Below, in pieces: positions 1-12,423 of a stretch of DNA of 64,000 bases. The notes under the pieces are model-generated. The model saw only the letters and a program-made list of their open reading frames with translations, made no database searches and was not told the origin of the DNA. Position numbers and translations under genes: made by a program. The stretch is from Euonymus europaeus. Its lineage: Eukaryota; Streptophyta; Magnoliopsida; Celastrales; Celastraceae. Position 1 is the first letter of the stretch. Every line of letters starts with the position of its first letter. The stretch is taken from NCBI GenBank assembly GCA_963580455.1, contig OY756965.1, positions 6,088,501-6,152,500 of the forward strand, written 5' to 3'.

Positions 1-450
1 AAAGAGCAATACAAATCATCATTAAATTGTTGATTCGGTTTGAAGCATATGCTAAGTGAAGTTGTATAATCGAGTCATAAGTAATGATAGGTTGTAAGCT
101 TTTTCTCATATTGTGGATTGCTTCAAAGGTTGGTTGCTTATAAAATCGAGATTTTTCCCAAGTAGGGTTTCCTTGTTAAAGTCATGGTGTTTCATTTGTT
201 ATTGTTTTTTGCTACTATCTTTCATATTACGTTATCTAATGTGTTGACAAAGGTCTTTCATATTCTCAATACAAATATGTAAGGATACATATGTAAATAA
301 TTTATAATCTTTGGGGATATATTTGTCCAATGGTATTGGGATTCCTTGATTTTGTAAGGAATCTTATTATCAAGTAATTGGATTACACTACATTTTTAAA
401 TTAGTGAATACCACACATTGTAATGCAATCCGAATAGAATTATCATTACA

Positions 451-622
451 TTATAAAGGTAACGAAATGGGTCCTTACTCGTTTCGAACGTATGCAAAAT
501 TAGTGTTATTTGGCGATAATCTTAAGACATATTATATTATAAAGGTAACGAAACGGGTCCTTACTCGTTTTGAACGTATGCAAAATTAGTGTTATTTGGT
601 GATAATCTTAAGACATAATTAT
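451..622. repeat. 86-bp tandem duplication
   Basis: Two adjacent copies of a unit of about 86 bp begin at 451 and 537. They differ at a few positions only (for example aaatgg against aaacgg, and ggcgat against ggtgat). A 61-codon open frame crosses both copies but has no recognisable domain and is probably not a gene. The bases before it (1-450) are AT-rich and show nothing I recognise. Confidence 0.8.
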
Positions 623-927
623 GACAGATATTGCCACAAATCAAATCTACGAGGAAGCAGAGGGGTTATAAAATAATTGACTATTTTAGTCAAAACTTGA
701 TGCTCTGTTTGCTTAGAAGACAAACATCTCAGGGAAAATGACAAAATGTGCCTTCAATGAAAAACTTATCATGAAGAGGAAAAAAAATTAATTTTTAGTG
801 TCTAGACAAAAATTGTTGTTAACATTTTCCATCGTTTTTTCGCGGAAAACATAATTTAAGGTACAACAATATTGTTTTTATGCGATAATAAATTTTGTGA
901 ATGCATATATTTATTGGTGTGTCAATA

Positions 928-1223
928 CATAGTGATGATGCAGGAATTAGCCCATGGGCCTTCCATACATCACGGATCGAGGCCTGTCCTGAGCTAGGCC
1001 CCAACCTCCATGGACATGCCGCCGGTTGGTGGTAGTGGGTGTCGTCCACCATCGAGTGGTAAGGGGTTCGAGGGGCAACACCCCCACTTTCAGTTCCAAG
1101 AGGGAAACCCCCCAATGGGCTGAGACCCGCGGCATGTCCATGGAGGTTGGGGCCTAGCTCAGGACAGGCCTCGATCCGTGATGTATGGAAGGCCCATGGG
1201 CTAATTCCTGCATCATCACATAG
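928..1223. mobile_element. 286-bp element with perfect 90-bp terminal inverted repeats
   Basis: The element runs 933-1218 and is flanked on both sides by CATAG (928-932 and 1219-1223), a 5-bp target duplication. The left arm 933-1022 and right arm 1129-1218 are exact reverse complements by eye over all 90 positions. They begin TGATGATGCAGG and end CCTGCATCATCA. The 106-bp centre is GC-rich and unrelated to the arms. The whole unit is far more GC-rich than its surroundings. TG...CA ends with a 5-bp duplication are what an LTR integrase makes, but such long exact arms are MITE-like, so the class is open. RNA from it would fold into a 90-bp hairpin. Open frames across it on the minus strand are artefacts of the palindrome. 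Confidence 0.8.
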
Positions 1224-1507
1224 TAACAATAATCATGACAATTTTGACATATACATGGATGTAACTGTAACAGCTACATGGATGACAATTTTGTGGTGAA
1301 ATGGTTTCGTGTATAAGCTTAAGAGAAGGATTGATGTGGTTAGAGAAACAATGAGGCATTTTATTCTTAACAATCGACACCCCCTCTCAAGCTTCTCATA
1401 GGAATCAACCGTGCCAAGCTTGGATATGAAACTCTCCAATTGTGAGAGAGTCATAGGTTTTGTAAATGTGTTTTCTGGTTGTTGAGGAGTTCGGATGTGT
1501 TCCAACC

Positions 1508-2478
1508 AAAGTTTTGAAAACCGAACCGGTCATCGAACTGGAAATTTTTTTAGTTCATGGTTCAATAGTTCAAGTGTGGTTCAACTGGGTTTAATGTTAT
1601 TAATTATTATATATATTTATATATTATAAGTAGTAATTATAAATATTTTATATTTTATAATACTCATAATAATATAAAAATACACCAATAATATGTCTTC
1701 TCATTAAAAAAAACTCGCAACTATTCATAGATTCTCAAGTATTGATTTAGCAAAAAAAAAGTAATATGTCAAATGATAAAACAAATAAAAAATACTTATG
1801 TAACCATATAATCACAAATTAAAATTAAATTTTTATTAAATTTCAAATTAAGAATTATATGAGTGAAACATATGTATATTGCAACCATTTTTCATTACCA
1901 TCATATAAGCCTTTATGTCAAAAAGTTTGTGATCGACAATATGAATATATGAAAAAATTAACTCAATTTATTGTAATGAATTTTAATAAATTAAATATTT
2001 GAAATAAATGTTTGTGTGTCAATATATATTATTTTTTATAAATTGCATATATTTATCTTCAAAAAATATGTTACTGCTATATTTATTATATAAACGTAGA
2101 TATATATATGATATATTTTTATACATAATTTTGAGAAATACTATATATTCGATTAATTTAATTAATGTTTTACTTTAAGGAAATAAACTTGAGAAATATG
2201 ATATATTAATTAATGTTTCATCTTAAGTTAACAAACTTGTGTAGCGGAGTTGGTTAGAATATTACTTTTAGTAGGAGGTCATGAGTTCTAACCCAAATAG
2301 AAACAATTTTACATAATCTTACTATCAAAACCGGCTCAACCAGTTCTTGTGGACCGATCGGTCCAATCGGGTACCGGCCAATTTTCTCAAATAAGGCCAA
2401 TTCTCACTACTCAGACTGGACTGGATAGAGGGTCGATGACCGATCGAATCGGTCCAATCTGGTTTTAAAACCTTTCTC
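1508..2478. mobile_element. AT-rich element with GTTTTGAAAACCG-type ends
   Basis: This about 970-bp block separates the two halves of the copia RNase H remnant. Its left end reads GTTTTGAAAACCGAACCGG. Its right end, reverse-complemented, reads GGTTTTAAAACCAGATTGG, so the ends are imperfect inverted repeats rich in CCGGTT-like motifs. The interior is very AT-rich and non-coding. I found no clean target duplication. A non-autonomous DNA transposon is the likeliest reading because it splits a once continuous coding segment. Confidence 0.5.
2238..2330 (+). repeat. Possible tRNA-derived SINE relic
   Basis: TAGCGGAGTTGG at 2242-2253 matches the Pol III A-box consensus TRGCNNAGYNGG at every position. 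GAGTTCTAACCC at 2283-2294 is a near match to a B box at tRNA-like spacing. No clear 3' tail or target duplication was found. It lies inside the AT-rich element 1508-2478. Confidence 0.4.
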
Positions 2479-2737
2479 TGACAAAATGATATCTCAACAT
2501 GTTTAATCCCTTCGTGATAGACCGCATTGGAAGCTATATGAATTGCAGCTCTGCTACCACAAGATATAGAGGAATTGGCTTATTGCTCAACATCATTTCA
2601 TTTAGAATTGCATTCATCCATGTTAATTCACTAGTGACAAAAGCCATTGATATATTTTGACTAGCAGAAGGCCTTGAGACCACTTGTTTCTTTGAACTTC
2701 ATGCCACAAGAGCACCTCCTCGACGATAAAGACACCA

Positions 2738-3727
2738 TTTATTTCACATTTCGCAGAGTTTAAAACTGTGAAATCCGCATAAAATGTTGTACCAACTAAA
2801 CGACATATTTTGTTAACAACTTAAAGCTCTAAATCCCACAGTTTTAAGCTGTGTAAAATAAAATGTTGTCATTTCATAACTTTTCACAACTTAAAGTATG
2901 GAGCCTATAGTATTTTACAATCACATTACATAACTACAACACTATATCTAAAAAAGTAAAAAGTTCTACATTATTTTTTATTGTAATATATATTTTTTGT
3001 AATTTTATCTACAAAATTAATTTAACGGAAAAATTAACCAAACACCTCCCATCATTTTATACAATTTAAAGCTGTGAGCCCCAAAAAAAAATACACAATA
3101 TGTTCATAACTTTAAGTACAACATTTTTAATAGCTTAAAACTATAAAATACAATTATGAAACAAATAGACCCAAAGTCATGGGTAATGGGTGTCAAATTT
3201 ACCAATTTCAAATCCCAAAAAATACTTCAATTTTTCCAAGTGTTTGATTTAAAACACCATAACGAATTGTGGGGATAGAGAGACTTAGTATGCGTTTGTT
3301 TCGCATTTCATACAACTTAAAGCTGTAGAGCCCGTATAAAATGTTATGTCAACCAAACCCGCATAAAATGTTGTGTCAACCAAACTTTACATTTTGTTAA
3401 CATTTTAAAACTGTGCAAAATGAAATGTTATCATCCCACAGCTCTTCAGAGCTTAAAGCTATAAGACCCACAATATTTCACAACTGCATTACATAATTGT
3501 CTATCTTTATTTTAAAAGTTTTTAATTACTTTTTATTGTATATATTTTTTTGTAATTTTATCTACAAAATTAATCTAACAAAAAAATTAACCAAACGCCG
3601 CATAACATTTTATACAGCTTAAAACTATGGGCGGCCCCACAACTTTTTATACAACAATTTTCATAGTTCTTAACACAACATTTATGACAGATTAAAATTA
3701 TGAAATACAATTGTGAAACAAACATAC
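2738..3727. repeat. Two diverged copies of a MITE-like element
   Basis: Two related blocks of about 430-440 bp lie in the same orientation, about 2738-3175 and 3289-3727. They share ordered segments such as GCATAAAATGTTGT, ATTTTGTTAAC, TTTGTAATTTTATCTACAAAATTAA and AAATTAACCAAAC. The second copy begins TATGCGTTTGTTTCGCA and ends TGTGAAACAAACATA, an imperfect inverted repeat. The first has a weaker version of the same ends. They look like successive insertions of one non-autonomous family. I could not define target duplications. The 3728-3990 stretch shows nothing beyond the presumed 3' UTR of the next gene. Confidence 0.6.
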
Positions 3728-3993
3728 TCTTAATAATTGGGTAAAAGAAAATTTTAGAACATGCCACTAAGAGCATGTAATTGGGGATCCTCTAAATGTA
3801 ACTGAAAAATTGAATGAAAATAAGGGTAAAAAAAAACAATAAAACTTAGATGCATAGATTTTCAAGTTAATCTATAATAAATTACGAGAAAATGAACATG
3901 GGCAAATTTTGAATCCAGTTAAGAACTTGTGTCGAGGAAATGCCCGAGCAGGAATTGTACAATGAATAGCCAGCTTACCAACACACCGGGAGT

Positions 3994-6900
3994 TCAATGC
4001 GTGGATGTGGAGTTGCCACCAGCAACCCAATACTGCTTGACAGCAACCAGTATCTTCTCAGCAACCAAAGGACCATCTTCGTGATCCACCATTTTAGTGT
4101 CCCACCGCATTCCTGCTACTATCTTCTTCACCTTAATCAGAACATCCACTTCATCACGGAATATCACTGCACCTTCTGGCCGCAAAATCCGGTCCATCTC
4201 CAGAAGAATGTCCTCGAAATTGCATCTGCATACAGTTTATTACACGAATGGAGTCAAATTATGATGCTCACATAAATAACAGACATCAAGTCTTGTGCTG
4301 GACTGTACAAAACTATTTCCATCTCTAGTATATTGGCTCATAGGTTAAATAGCGCATCTGCGAGGATGCGTCATTCGCTCCATGCCAACAACAGACCACA
4401 CCGAAAATGGAGACAAAAAAAAATCCCCTGGATGTTGACTTAGGGCTACTTCTATCAGAATACCAAGCATCAAGAAGAAAATTCCAAAAGCAAATGCTAG
4501 ATACAAGTCATATATTAGGAGAAGATCCTAGGCTCAAGAACATAATCTCAGTCATCATTAATAATTATCAGCTTTACTTATATGCCACAACCTAAGATAA
4601 GTTTACGTTGTATCCTCATCCCAAATTGACTTCGTAAAGGATGTCAAGAGTTTAATCTTGGGTGACTCTCCATATCTCATTGTAAACTTACACGCAGTTT
4701 TTGCTTAGCCATAAAACAAAATTTTAAGCTACAAGATACTGATATCTGGATCCTCTTACAATCACAAGCTGCACTGTAAAAGGAAAGCTAAAGATCCAAT
4801 TTCAAGCTCATGTGCTTAATAACATAAAATGATCACTAGATGGATCAAAAACAAGTTAGTAGGTGAGGCAGAGGCACATCACCGAAATAAAAAATAAATT
4901 AAAAAAAAAACCAATAGAACCATCGGATCCTTGAGAGGAGATCGAATGGATCGGACAATCAATTAAAACAGATAGACTCGGCAGCATCCAGAGGCTTTTG
5001 TCTAAACTTACTGGCAAAGCTTATTTTGGGTAATTAATCTCATGTTCTCAATCAGTTCATTCAAATCAATCAAACTAACCTGAACAGCTCAAGATTCATT
5101 CGTATGGAATATCAACACCTCATCCAGGGTGTTCATCTGTTCATATTGGGGTCAATACCTTTTACACCAAGGCGTCAATAACTTTTACAGCATGGAGTCA
5201 GAGACCATGCACTTATATTTGGTATCAAGTCAATTTACGTTAATAATAAACTTGTACACCAGGGCATCAATACCTATTCCTTTTTTGTTTAAACTGTTGT
5301 CACCAGCAGAGAATTGACTATTGCTATGAAGTTTGTAATTTGACTGGAAATATCGTCTTCATGCTTTTACCGCATTTTTAGTTGTGGAGCATATATTTTT
5401 CCTCATAGGAAATGGTGGTGTAAACAGACGACAGCCTTAATAACAAGGATAAAGGAATCAAACAGGCATTCAGCAAAGTATTTCTTACTTGTCCTTGTAC
5501 AAACTAAAAACACCATTGGCATGAATAAGGTCATATGTCCGTGGGTACGTGGAGAATGCTTCACACCTACATCAGAATGACATCCATAAGCAATTATAGG
5601 ACATGCAGGAAAAGGAATAGAATAAACTTATAGAATTGGATGGCTAGAACAGATAACCCAATGCAAGATGAGTTCCACAAATTCATTACTGGAAAACAGG
5701 TATATAAGAATATTGCTAAAAGAACGTCAACCATGGGAATTAATCTGTGGTTCGGGATACTTCTATTAAGACTTCAACAAGAAGAGCATCCTCTACATAT
5801 TTTTTTCATTTATTAATTAGTATTGTTGTTCATTTTGTTAAGAATGCTTCAAAGCATCGACGACTAAATGAAGCATATCAAAGGTAGATAGAAGTTGTAC
5901 CAGTCATGATAAATGCCGATTAATCCTCGCTCATATATGACACCCAAAGTATTTTTCTCAGCTATTGTTGGCATAACATTCATGACCCACAACTTGGGAG
6001 AATGAATTGCCGCAGAAAATCCTCCCAAACCAGCATTCATGTCCATAATGTTGCGGTACCTCCCTGAATCAATAAGCTTATTGATTTTCCTATAAGCATT
6101 CACATGCTTCTTCCATATTTTGCTGTCCTCCATGAAAGACTCAACAGAAATTCCAGGTATACCACTGGAAATTCTTGGAGGGACTGCATAAAGCCTTTCA
6201 GGAAATGCCTTCAGCTTCCCACCAGCAACTTCATCAGGATAAGCAGTTATGCATGCCTCCATTTTCTTGTACCTAATAAACGGTAAAAAAAATCTATAAG
6301 AGAGCAGAAGGAAAAAAAACGGCAGTATTGGGAGTGCATTGATATGGGCAGCAATTATATTTTTGTTGAATTCAATACCAAGAGCTCAGCATCCACATAC
6401 TAGTTTCAGAGTGCAAAATATACACAAGCTAACCAACAGTGCTAAAATATCATTTCAATACTGAAAACAACTAAAAAACCTACAATATATAGCTTGCTCT
6501 TTACTGCAGCTCAACAGAAGATAACTATGGGGAAAACTGGACAAGCAGACAATTTAATTTGCCTTAGAATTTTCCCATACAACTGACAAATTTAGTCCTT
6601 TCCGAAATTGTGCTAAAAATTATTACGTCCCAGTATGAGCACTGCCAAAACTACAAAACCTATATTTACTACCATTTCTCAAATCTCACAGCTAATTTAT
6701 GAAACTATTATTTCTTGGTATTTAATAGAGGAGAAAGAAACCAAACTTGAAATTTGAACGAGCAAAATCATATGTTTTACTTTGTCACTATGGCTAGCTG
6801 TCCTAGTATTGCCAATACATATCATCCTATATCAGAAAATAATTTCAAACATCAAGTAGAAACTACACTTTCAACAAAATTGTACGAAGAAATAGAAATG

Positions 6901-8409
6901 CACAACATGCAGACAAATCAAGTCCTTCCTAAATAAAATGAAATTTAAAGAACAGCACCATACCAGACGTCATCTGCATCTCCAGAGCTACAAAAAGTAG
7001 CTTGCAAATCATCTCGTCTTTTATTGCATGAATCAGCATTTGCACTCTTTTGCCAAATAGCAATCTCACCCTTCTCAGACCTTTTTTCCCAACAAAGAAG
7101 TTTTGCAGTTTCTTCAATCTTTCTCTGTTCCTCCTGTAGTTCCTCTTTGGGACGCTGCCATGCTTTGTAATTATTCTTCCAATTGATTGGTGGACCAGAA
7201 AGAACCCAGTAACCACCAGGTCTAAGAACTCGGTCAACTTCAAACATGTAAAGCCCATCTGTAGTGTAGAAAATTCATGAAGCAATCATCACCTCAACTG
7301 CTGCTATCAGATCTCGAGAAAAGCGAAAGAAACAAAAATACCCAGGAAGGAATTGCTCAAAGAAAGACAATAATCACAAGCATAACCCTTACAAATTATC
7401 TTATTTTGCTCAATATATAACATTAATTATAAACAGATGTGAAACTCTCACCATTAGCTCCCCATGGAATTAAGCAACGAGAACAATGGGCCATGTCAAA
7501 TGCATTAGACGGATATGGTATCCTAATAGAACCAAGAACACCAATGACAGCAGGAACACCTCGTTCAAGAGCAAATTGCACCTGCGCTTCATGTGAGTCT
7601 CTTGGTGCAAATGACATTGTAATAACATTTCTACTCCAAAGGTATGCACCCCAACTTGCAACCTATATTTTTCATGTGACAAAAAGCAAATCAAATTTGC
7701 TGACTCTGAGAAACACTCAAAAATAAGATTATTGTGCAAGAAATTAAATAATATTTCTTACCCCACAGCCAGTGTCAAGTGCAGTTCTGACTGTCCCATT
7801 CTTAATTGGAATGACTGAAGCAAGCTGATCTATATACTTATCAGCCCCTTGAGGAAATTGTGTTCCTCCACCTGGGAACCTAAATACATTACCCTCGTAC
7901 TGAATCCAATTCTGAATGGCCTTCTCAACTGTCAGGCTCTTATATGGGGCATTTGCATAGGGCACATAATCACGACTCTTAGGCCAAGGAAATGGAGTTA
8001 CATAACCTTTGGGAGCTGGTATCAGGCAATGTAGCTTCTCCTTTTCAGGAGGACAATGCCTCTCTCGATATATCATGCTATCTCTCGGGAAAGTCATCGC
8101 CCGCTTCTGATCTTGGCAAGGAGTGTAATCAGTATAACGGGGATGACATGGTTCAATCACTTTGGGTTTTGATTCAGATTCATCAACGGTCACAGCTTCA
8201 CCACCATGATGAGTCTCAAAGTTTAGACTTGGCACTAAATTGCAATCTGCAGTGTTTTTGGTTATTTCCAGAGCTAGACTATCACCCTTGCCAAATCCAC
8301 TTCTTTGCCAAGCACCCAATATGTAAAAGAAACAACACAATCCAACTACAATAAAAATTTGAACTGAACTCCTAGTCCTACCATCAGCTGAATTTGGCTT
8401 CATTGCCAT
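3994..8409 (-). CDS. PMT2: Probable methyltransferase PMT2-like (Golgi type II membrane protein)
   Basis: Six exons joined at GT-AG sites: 8409-7762, 7662-7452, 7258-6964, 6272-5901, 5566-5489 and 4225-3994. Together they are 1,836 nt encoding 611 aa plus TGA, about the length I recall for Arabidopsis PMT2 (At1g26850). The family (DUF248, Methyltransf_29, related to QUASIMODO2/3) consists of Golgi SAM-dependent methyltransferases thought to methylate pectin. The protein has a short cytosolic N-terminus, one membrane anchor at about residues 16-33 and a lumenal catalytic region. SAM motif I (LDTGCG) straddles the exon 1/2 junction. Other family blocks are [11 protein letters not shown] in exon 2, [11 protein letters not shown] in exon 3, [13 protein letters not shown] in exon 4 and MDRILRPEG in exon 6. 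All phases agree, with no frameshift or internal stop, so it appears functional. The start is chosen because the [10 protein letters not shown] opening aligns with PMT2. Introns 7259-7451, 6273-6963, 5567-5900 and 4226-5488 hold nothing else I recognise. Confidence 0.95.
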
Positions 8410-9300
8410 AATGAACCTGATTCAAAACCCAGGATAATTAAGCATCAGGGAAATTACTCACAAAATCATCGAAGAAAATTATACTCACCCTTCAAGAATC
8501 AGTTTAACTAAAGCAAGTGACTTGATTGATCCGTAAGAATATATTTAAGAACTAGAAACTAAAGCTTACGCTCTGCCTAATACTTGGCCAGTTGGCCTAC
8601 AACCACAGACAACCCAAAATCAGAGATGAACATTATAAGCCATTTGCAATCCACTGATCTGAAGATCTAAACGGAACAAACAAAACTAATGCAAGCTAAG
8701 AAAAGCAAACGATCTATGTTGCAATTGAAATCCCCCAAACCGAAAACAAACAAACAAAAGAAGACTTAATCTAATCAGAGGGAAAATAAATAAAGACTTG
8801 GAGTCCAAACCGATTCCACTATAATAAACCCAAAATAAAACATAATGAAACAATGACATGTATAGGGAATCAGATAAAGCTTACAGATCGCATGAAGACA
8901 AGCGACAGGTGCTTGAAGATCTCCCCCACTCCAGGAGCAATCAGACAGAGAGATTTCCTGTAAAAATACAATATTTTTCACTGACCAACAATGATTTGTC
9001 AGTAAATCTTCTCAAAACCCTGCCTCCGGTGAACTAAACACTCTTTTTTTTCTCCTAACAATAATGGAGACGAGTAGCAAAGCTAATATAGATCGTAGAA
9101 GAAGTGAAGAACAGGAACGCCTCTTTCTAGATATCTATTTGTTTTTCTGTTTTTCACGAATAATAATAATAAATATAAGCGTGTGTATGTGTGTGATTAT
9201 ACAGTTTCATAAAACACAGTTGGAAAGTTCCTCCTTTGTTGAAGTATCAATCTCAGTATTGTGGGGACCGCGAAAAGGGTAACCTAAATAGGGGGAGTCG
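8410..9300 (-). promoter_or_regulatory. Presumed 5' UTR and promoter of the PMT2-like gene
   Basis: There is no coding segment between the PMT2-like ATG at 8409 and about 9300. The minus strand has a TATA-like TTATATTTAT near 9168-9178 and purine-rich leader-like sequence nearer the gene. A 5' UTR intron is possible because pyrimidine-rich acceptor-like stretches occur, but the transcription start cannot be fixed from sequence. Confidence 0.35.
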
Positions 9301-9589
9301 TGAGAGCGACTAATAAATGTACTCATTAAATTTATTTTTTGTATCTTATTTATATTATATAATATTAACAAATATATTTTTCAATACAATCAAATTTTAT
9401 TAATGTCTTGTCCTATCAAAGGATTGGACATTGTTAAGTCTATTTAAATAAGTGACACGAATATGTTGACTGAGTCAACGTGCACAAATGATTTTATTTT
9501 ATTTATTTTATAAATTTTATTAAAAATGAAATGACAATGATATTACCAAAATGTTCCTACCAATGAGTTTATGACACTTGTCCCTACAA

Positions 9590-10150
9590 GGAGTATGTTG
9601 GACCGATCAATGGAGATTGCCTCTAGGTCCAAGAGGCCACCTTACCCTATCGATGAGGGCACCTCAGTAAGAGACCCTTAAAGTCTAGCATGCCTCCTCA
9701 GCCTACTGAGGAAGAATTCAACAAAGCGTGGTTTCCTACTGCAATTAGGAGACTAACATTGAAGAGAGTTTTGATTCCTGCTGATAGAAGAGTCATACTG
9801 AGGCTTAAACTCCGGTAATTCAGAGATTAGCAGTGCAGATGGCAAAAAGAAATAATCCTAGTCCTATTTGAGTTCAGACACAATTTCCACACTTTAGCTT
9901 ACAGAGAGCTCCGGACAACCGAGCTCCTCTTGATTTTGATTACAAACTGACTTGAGTGTCGTAGAGCCAACGTCAGAGGACAACCTCTGGTGGGTCTTCT
10001 AGCTCACGTTTGCTTATTGTGCAAGTAGTTTATCCACATCTTACAAGCTAGTCCAACCACCCAATACGTCATCGTGGTCGGTCCTTTTTTTGACGTCATC
10101 AGTTTGACACCGTCTGTGGAAAAAGAATAACTTCCCAAATAAAAATGGTA
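9590..10150 (+). mobile_element. Gypsy LTR end with primer-binding-site relic
   Basis: TTTGACACCGTCTGTGG near 10110-10126 is close to the TGGCGCCGTCTGTGGG primer-binding region that follows the 5' LTR in many plant Ty3/gypsy elements. The about 500 bp before it would be the LTR, whose start I could not define. No gag or pol follows. 9301-9590 is AT-rich and featureless. Confidence 0.35.
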
Positions 10151-10960
10151 TAGAATAATGTAGGTGCTTTCTACACTTGGACCCGTAATTGTCTCCTGGA
10201 TGAGAAAGCATCTAGCTTAGTTGTGGGAAGGAAGCATCCAAAATTTCATTGATAAAGCTCGACAAATAGAAGTCTGAAGACTCTGGACCAATATTAATCA
10301 TGGTGTTCTTGAAGCCATGATAGCCAGTTGCAAATTTACTTGAAATCCATTTTTATTTTTGGAGAAATTGAAAACTTAATGTTCATTTATACTAGTACTT
10401 CAATTTCTAGCTTTGACCCCTTGTACAACTTCAAGTTTCAATAATGATAATTCAAAAATGTTGGTGAACGAGGATAAAAGAGGATTTACCATTGTTGGAT
10501 CTTTTTTACTTATTTTTTCCTTGAAGTTTGACACTATTTGGTTTACCATCGGTGTATCCTTGATGAGTCTCCATAGTCTAGTGCTTTTGAATCAGAAGTG
10601 GATTGAGAACCAAAAAGAGTTCATCTACCAGTTAATGCCCAATTCTGAGTGAATTTGGTGGAAATGCTCAAAGGCAAATCTAGAGAGATAATTGATAAGT
10701 TCAAAATCTTTCTCAGTTCAAATTTGAAGGAATGACAATGCAAAATACAAGAACCAAAGAGCTCAAACATGTCACTATGTCGAAGGTAAGAGAATTAGTG
10801 AACACCAAAACATCACATTGATATAAGACCATTTTTATCCAAAAATTTAAATTTGTACTCAAGAAGCAAAAGATGGGTCTATCATAAACCATCATTCTTG
10901 TCATTTTATCTAACAGTACTATGCCATAACAACCATTCAAAATATAACAACCACATGAAG
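10151..10960. other. No recognisable gene
   Basis: Only short open frames are present, for example 10413-10652 (plus) and 10713-10940 (minus), and none has a domain I recognise. The block may be degenerate internal sequence of the gypsy relic to its left. I see no repeat structure. Confidence 0.5.
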
Positions 10961-11092
10961 TCCATTATTTGGTCCAGAAGCATTTGTAGGAACTTCATCG
11001 CTTTGTTCTGAACTGCGAGGAACATCACTATGCTGGGAGTGGGGTGTGCTCATGCCTCCTTTAGTTGTTCTGCTCTTACCGGCCTGATTTTT

Positions 11093-11985
11093 TTATTGTG
11101 GCAATAATAGGTACCTAATGTTATTGTTGTCTCCTTCATATGTGTTGCTAAGGGATGTGGCTTGCATCAACTCATCCAACCTTATATATATATATAAATA
11201 TATACACACACACACACATAAAAAAGGATAACAATTAAACCAAACAATAAAACATATCAAAAAATTATACCAAATTACATACATCTTCACAAGGCACTCT
11301 CGTATACTGTTGAATGTTTTAGTCGACTGACTGGATATCCAGGACAATCTTTTGCTTACGGATGATAGTGAAACATAACAAATCATAATCTGCAATTTTG
11401 GAGGAACTGAGTTCGCATAAGGAAGATTGATATCATTTTTGGTCACCTTAGTCCATCGCTTCAAGATTAATTAGTCAAGAAAATGTTCTATGTTACGTTG
11501 TTTGAGAACGTGTATAATATGGCGGCAAGGATAACTAATAGATTCCATGTGCTTGGACGAACATGTGTACATCTCATCCGTAGCATATACACAACAGTAC
11601 AAATTTGATTCTCCTTCATATATCTCAATAGCATGTACACACGACTTTCTCGTACTTTAATCACATTAACATGATCTACTAGATAAGACTGATCCAATTG
11701 AAACTTTATTTTCTTGTATATTGTCCTTGTGAAAACAGATGTTGTATGTGCTTCTAATGGACCCAACGGTTCAATGCTAATAGGATTGTCATACTTACTC
11801 TTGAAATCTGCATGTGCTTCGCCTTCCCTAAGCCTCTCAAACTTTGCATCAAAACCTTCGACTAATTTATGGATTTTTAAACCCTTACCCATGAAATCAT
11901 GTTTGTGAAAATTCATGGATTCACTCCTTTGTGTGGTGTGTTGATCCGCAAAGAACATTCCTATTGACAAGGTGTGTAGACAAGT
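11093..11985 (-). pseudogene. FAR1-related (FRS/MULE-type) transposase-derived pseudogene fragment
   Basis: The minus strand reads through FADQHTTQRSESMN at about 11950-11905, a diagnostic block of FAR1-related sequence proteins, then KIHKLVEGFDAKFERLREGEA and further family-like sequence to about 11600. In a different frame, 11570-11450 encodes a SWIM-type zinc finger (a CxxK-like start, then PCRHI) followed by LILKRWTK, the usual FRS C-terminal signature. A TAA interrupts just before LILKRWTK. Frame changes, the in-frame stop and the missing N-terminal DNA-binding and DDE regions show it is not functional. FRS proteins are transcription factors in light signalling derived from Mutator-like transposases. 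A decayed transposase is an equal possibility. Confidence 0.7.
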
Positions 11986-12423
11986 GGGATAGAAGGAGTA
12001 GTGTTCTGGTCTACGGCCTCGTCAATCAGGGTTTCGTGAGTCGGGGCGTTACATACCCCCTTACTAGAATATGTTTAGACAACTTTTCCTTCATTCAAGG
12101 ACGAGACGTGAATGGATCTATCAAGAGATATGCTATCCAAATATTCTCCATTTGGGCTAAATGCAACTGAGTACACAGGTTCTCTTAAGTATGTGATTAT
12201 TATATTTCTAACTTCGATGAGTTTTACAATATTATTTTTATTCCCTACAAATTATGAATGTTGCAGTCATTTTCATGCAATGCAATACAATACAAGATGA
12301 ATAAACATTACTGGAAGCCACTATTACCTTCCCTATGATTTTGTAGTGTGTTGACTAAGTTTACTCTTCAACTACACCTTCTAATACAATATGTTTAAAA
12401 AAAACACAATATTAGAATTGTAG

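Larger units (their letters stand above)
1224..2715 (-). pseudogene. Ty1/copia RNase H and 3' LTR remnant, interrupted
   Basis: Minus-strand translation of about 2715-2480 gives a degenerate copia RNase H (WMNAILNEM, then a broken active-site stretch, then a conserved HFVR segment). It continues after an interruption at about 1505-1390 with RTPQQPEN and FTKPMTLSQLESF, the usual C-terminus of copia pol. A purine tract (GAGAGGGGG in element sense) at about 1383-1392 precedes a TGTCGATTG start, as expected for a polypurine tract and 3' LTR, the LTR lying at 1382 and below. Reading frames are disrupted throughout. The 5' part of the element is absent. The 286-bp inverted-repeat element at 933-1218 may sit within this LTR. 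Confidence 0.65.

Noticed and set aside
819..1229. A 136-aa minus-strand open frame over the inverted-repeat element
   Set aside because: It is produced by the GC-rich palindrome and has no domain. Both arms give complementary frames.
9064..9282. Short plus-strand frame near the PMT2-like promoter
   Set aside because: Low-complexity translation without a domain, lying in the presumed 5' region of a gene on the other strand.
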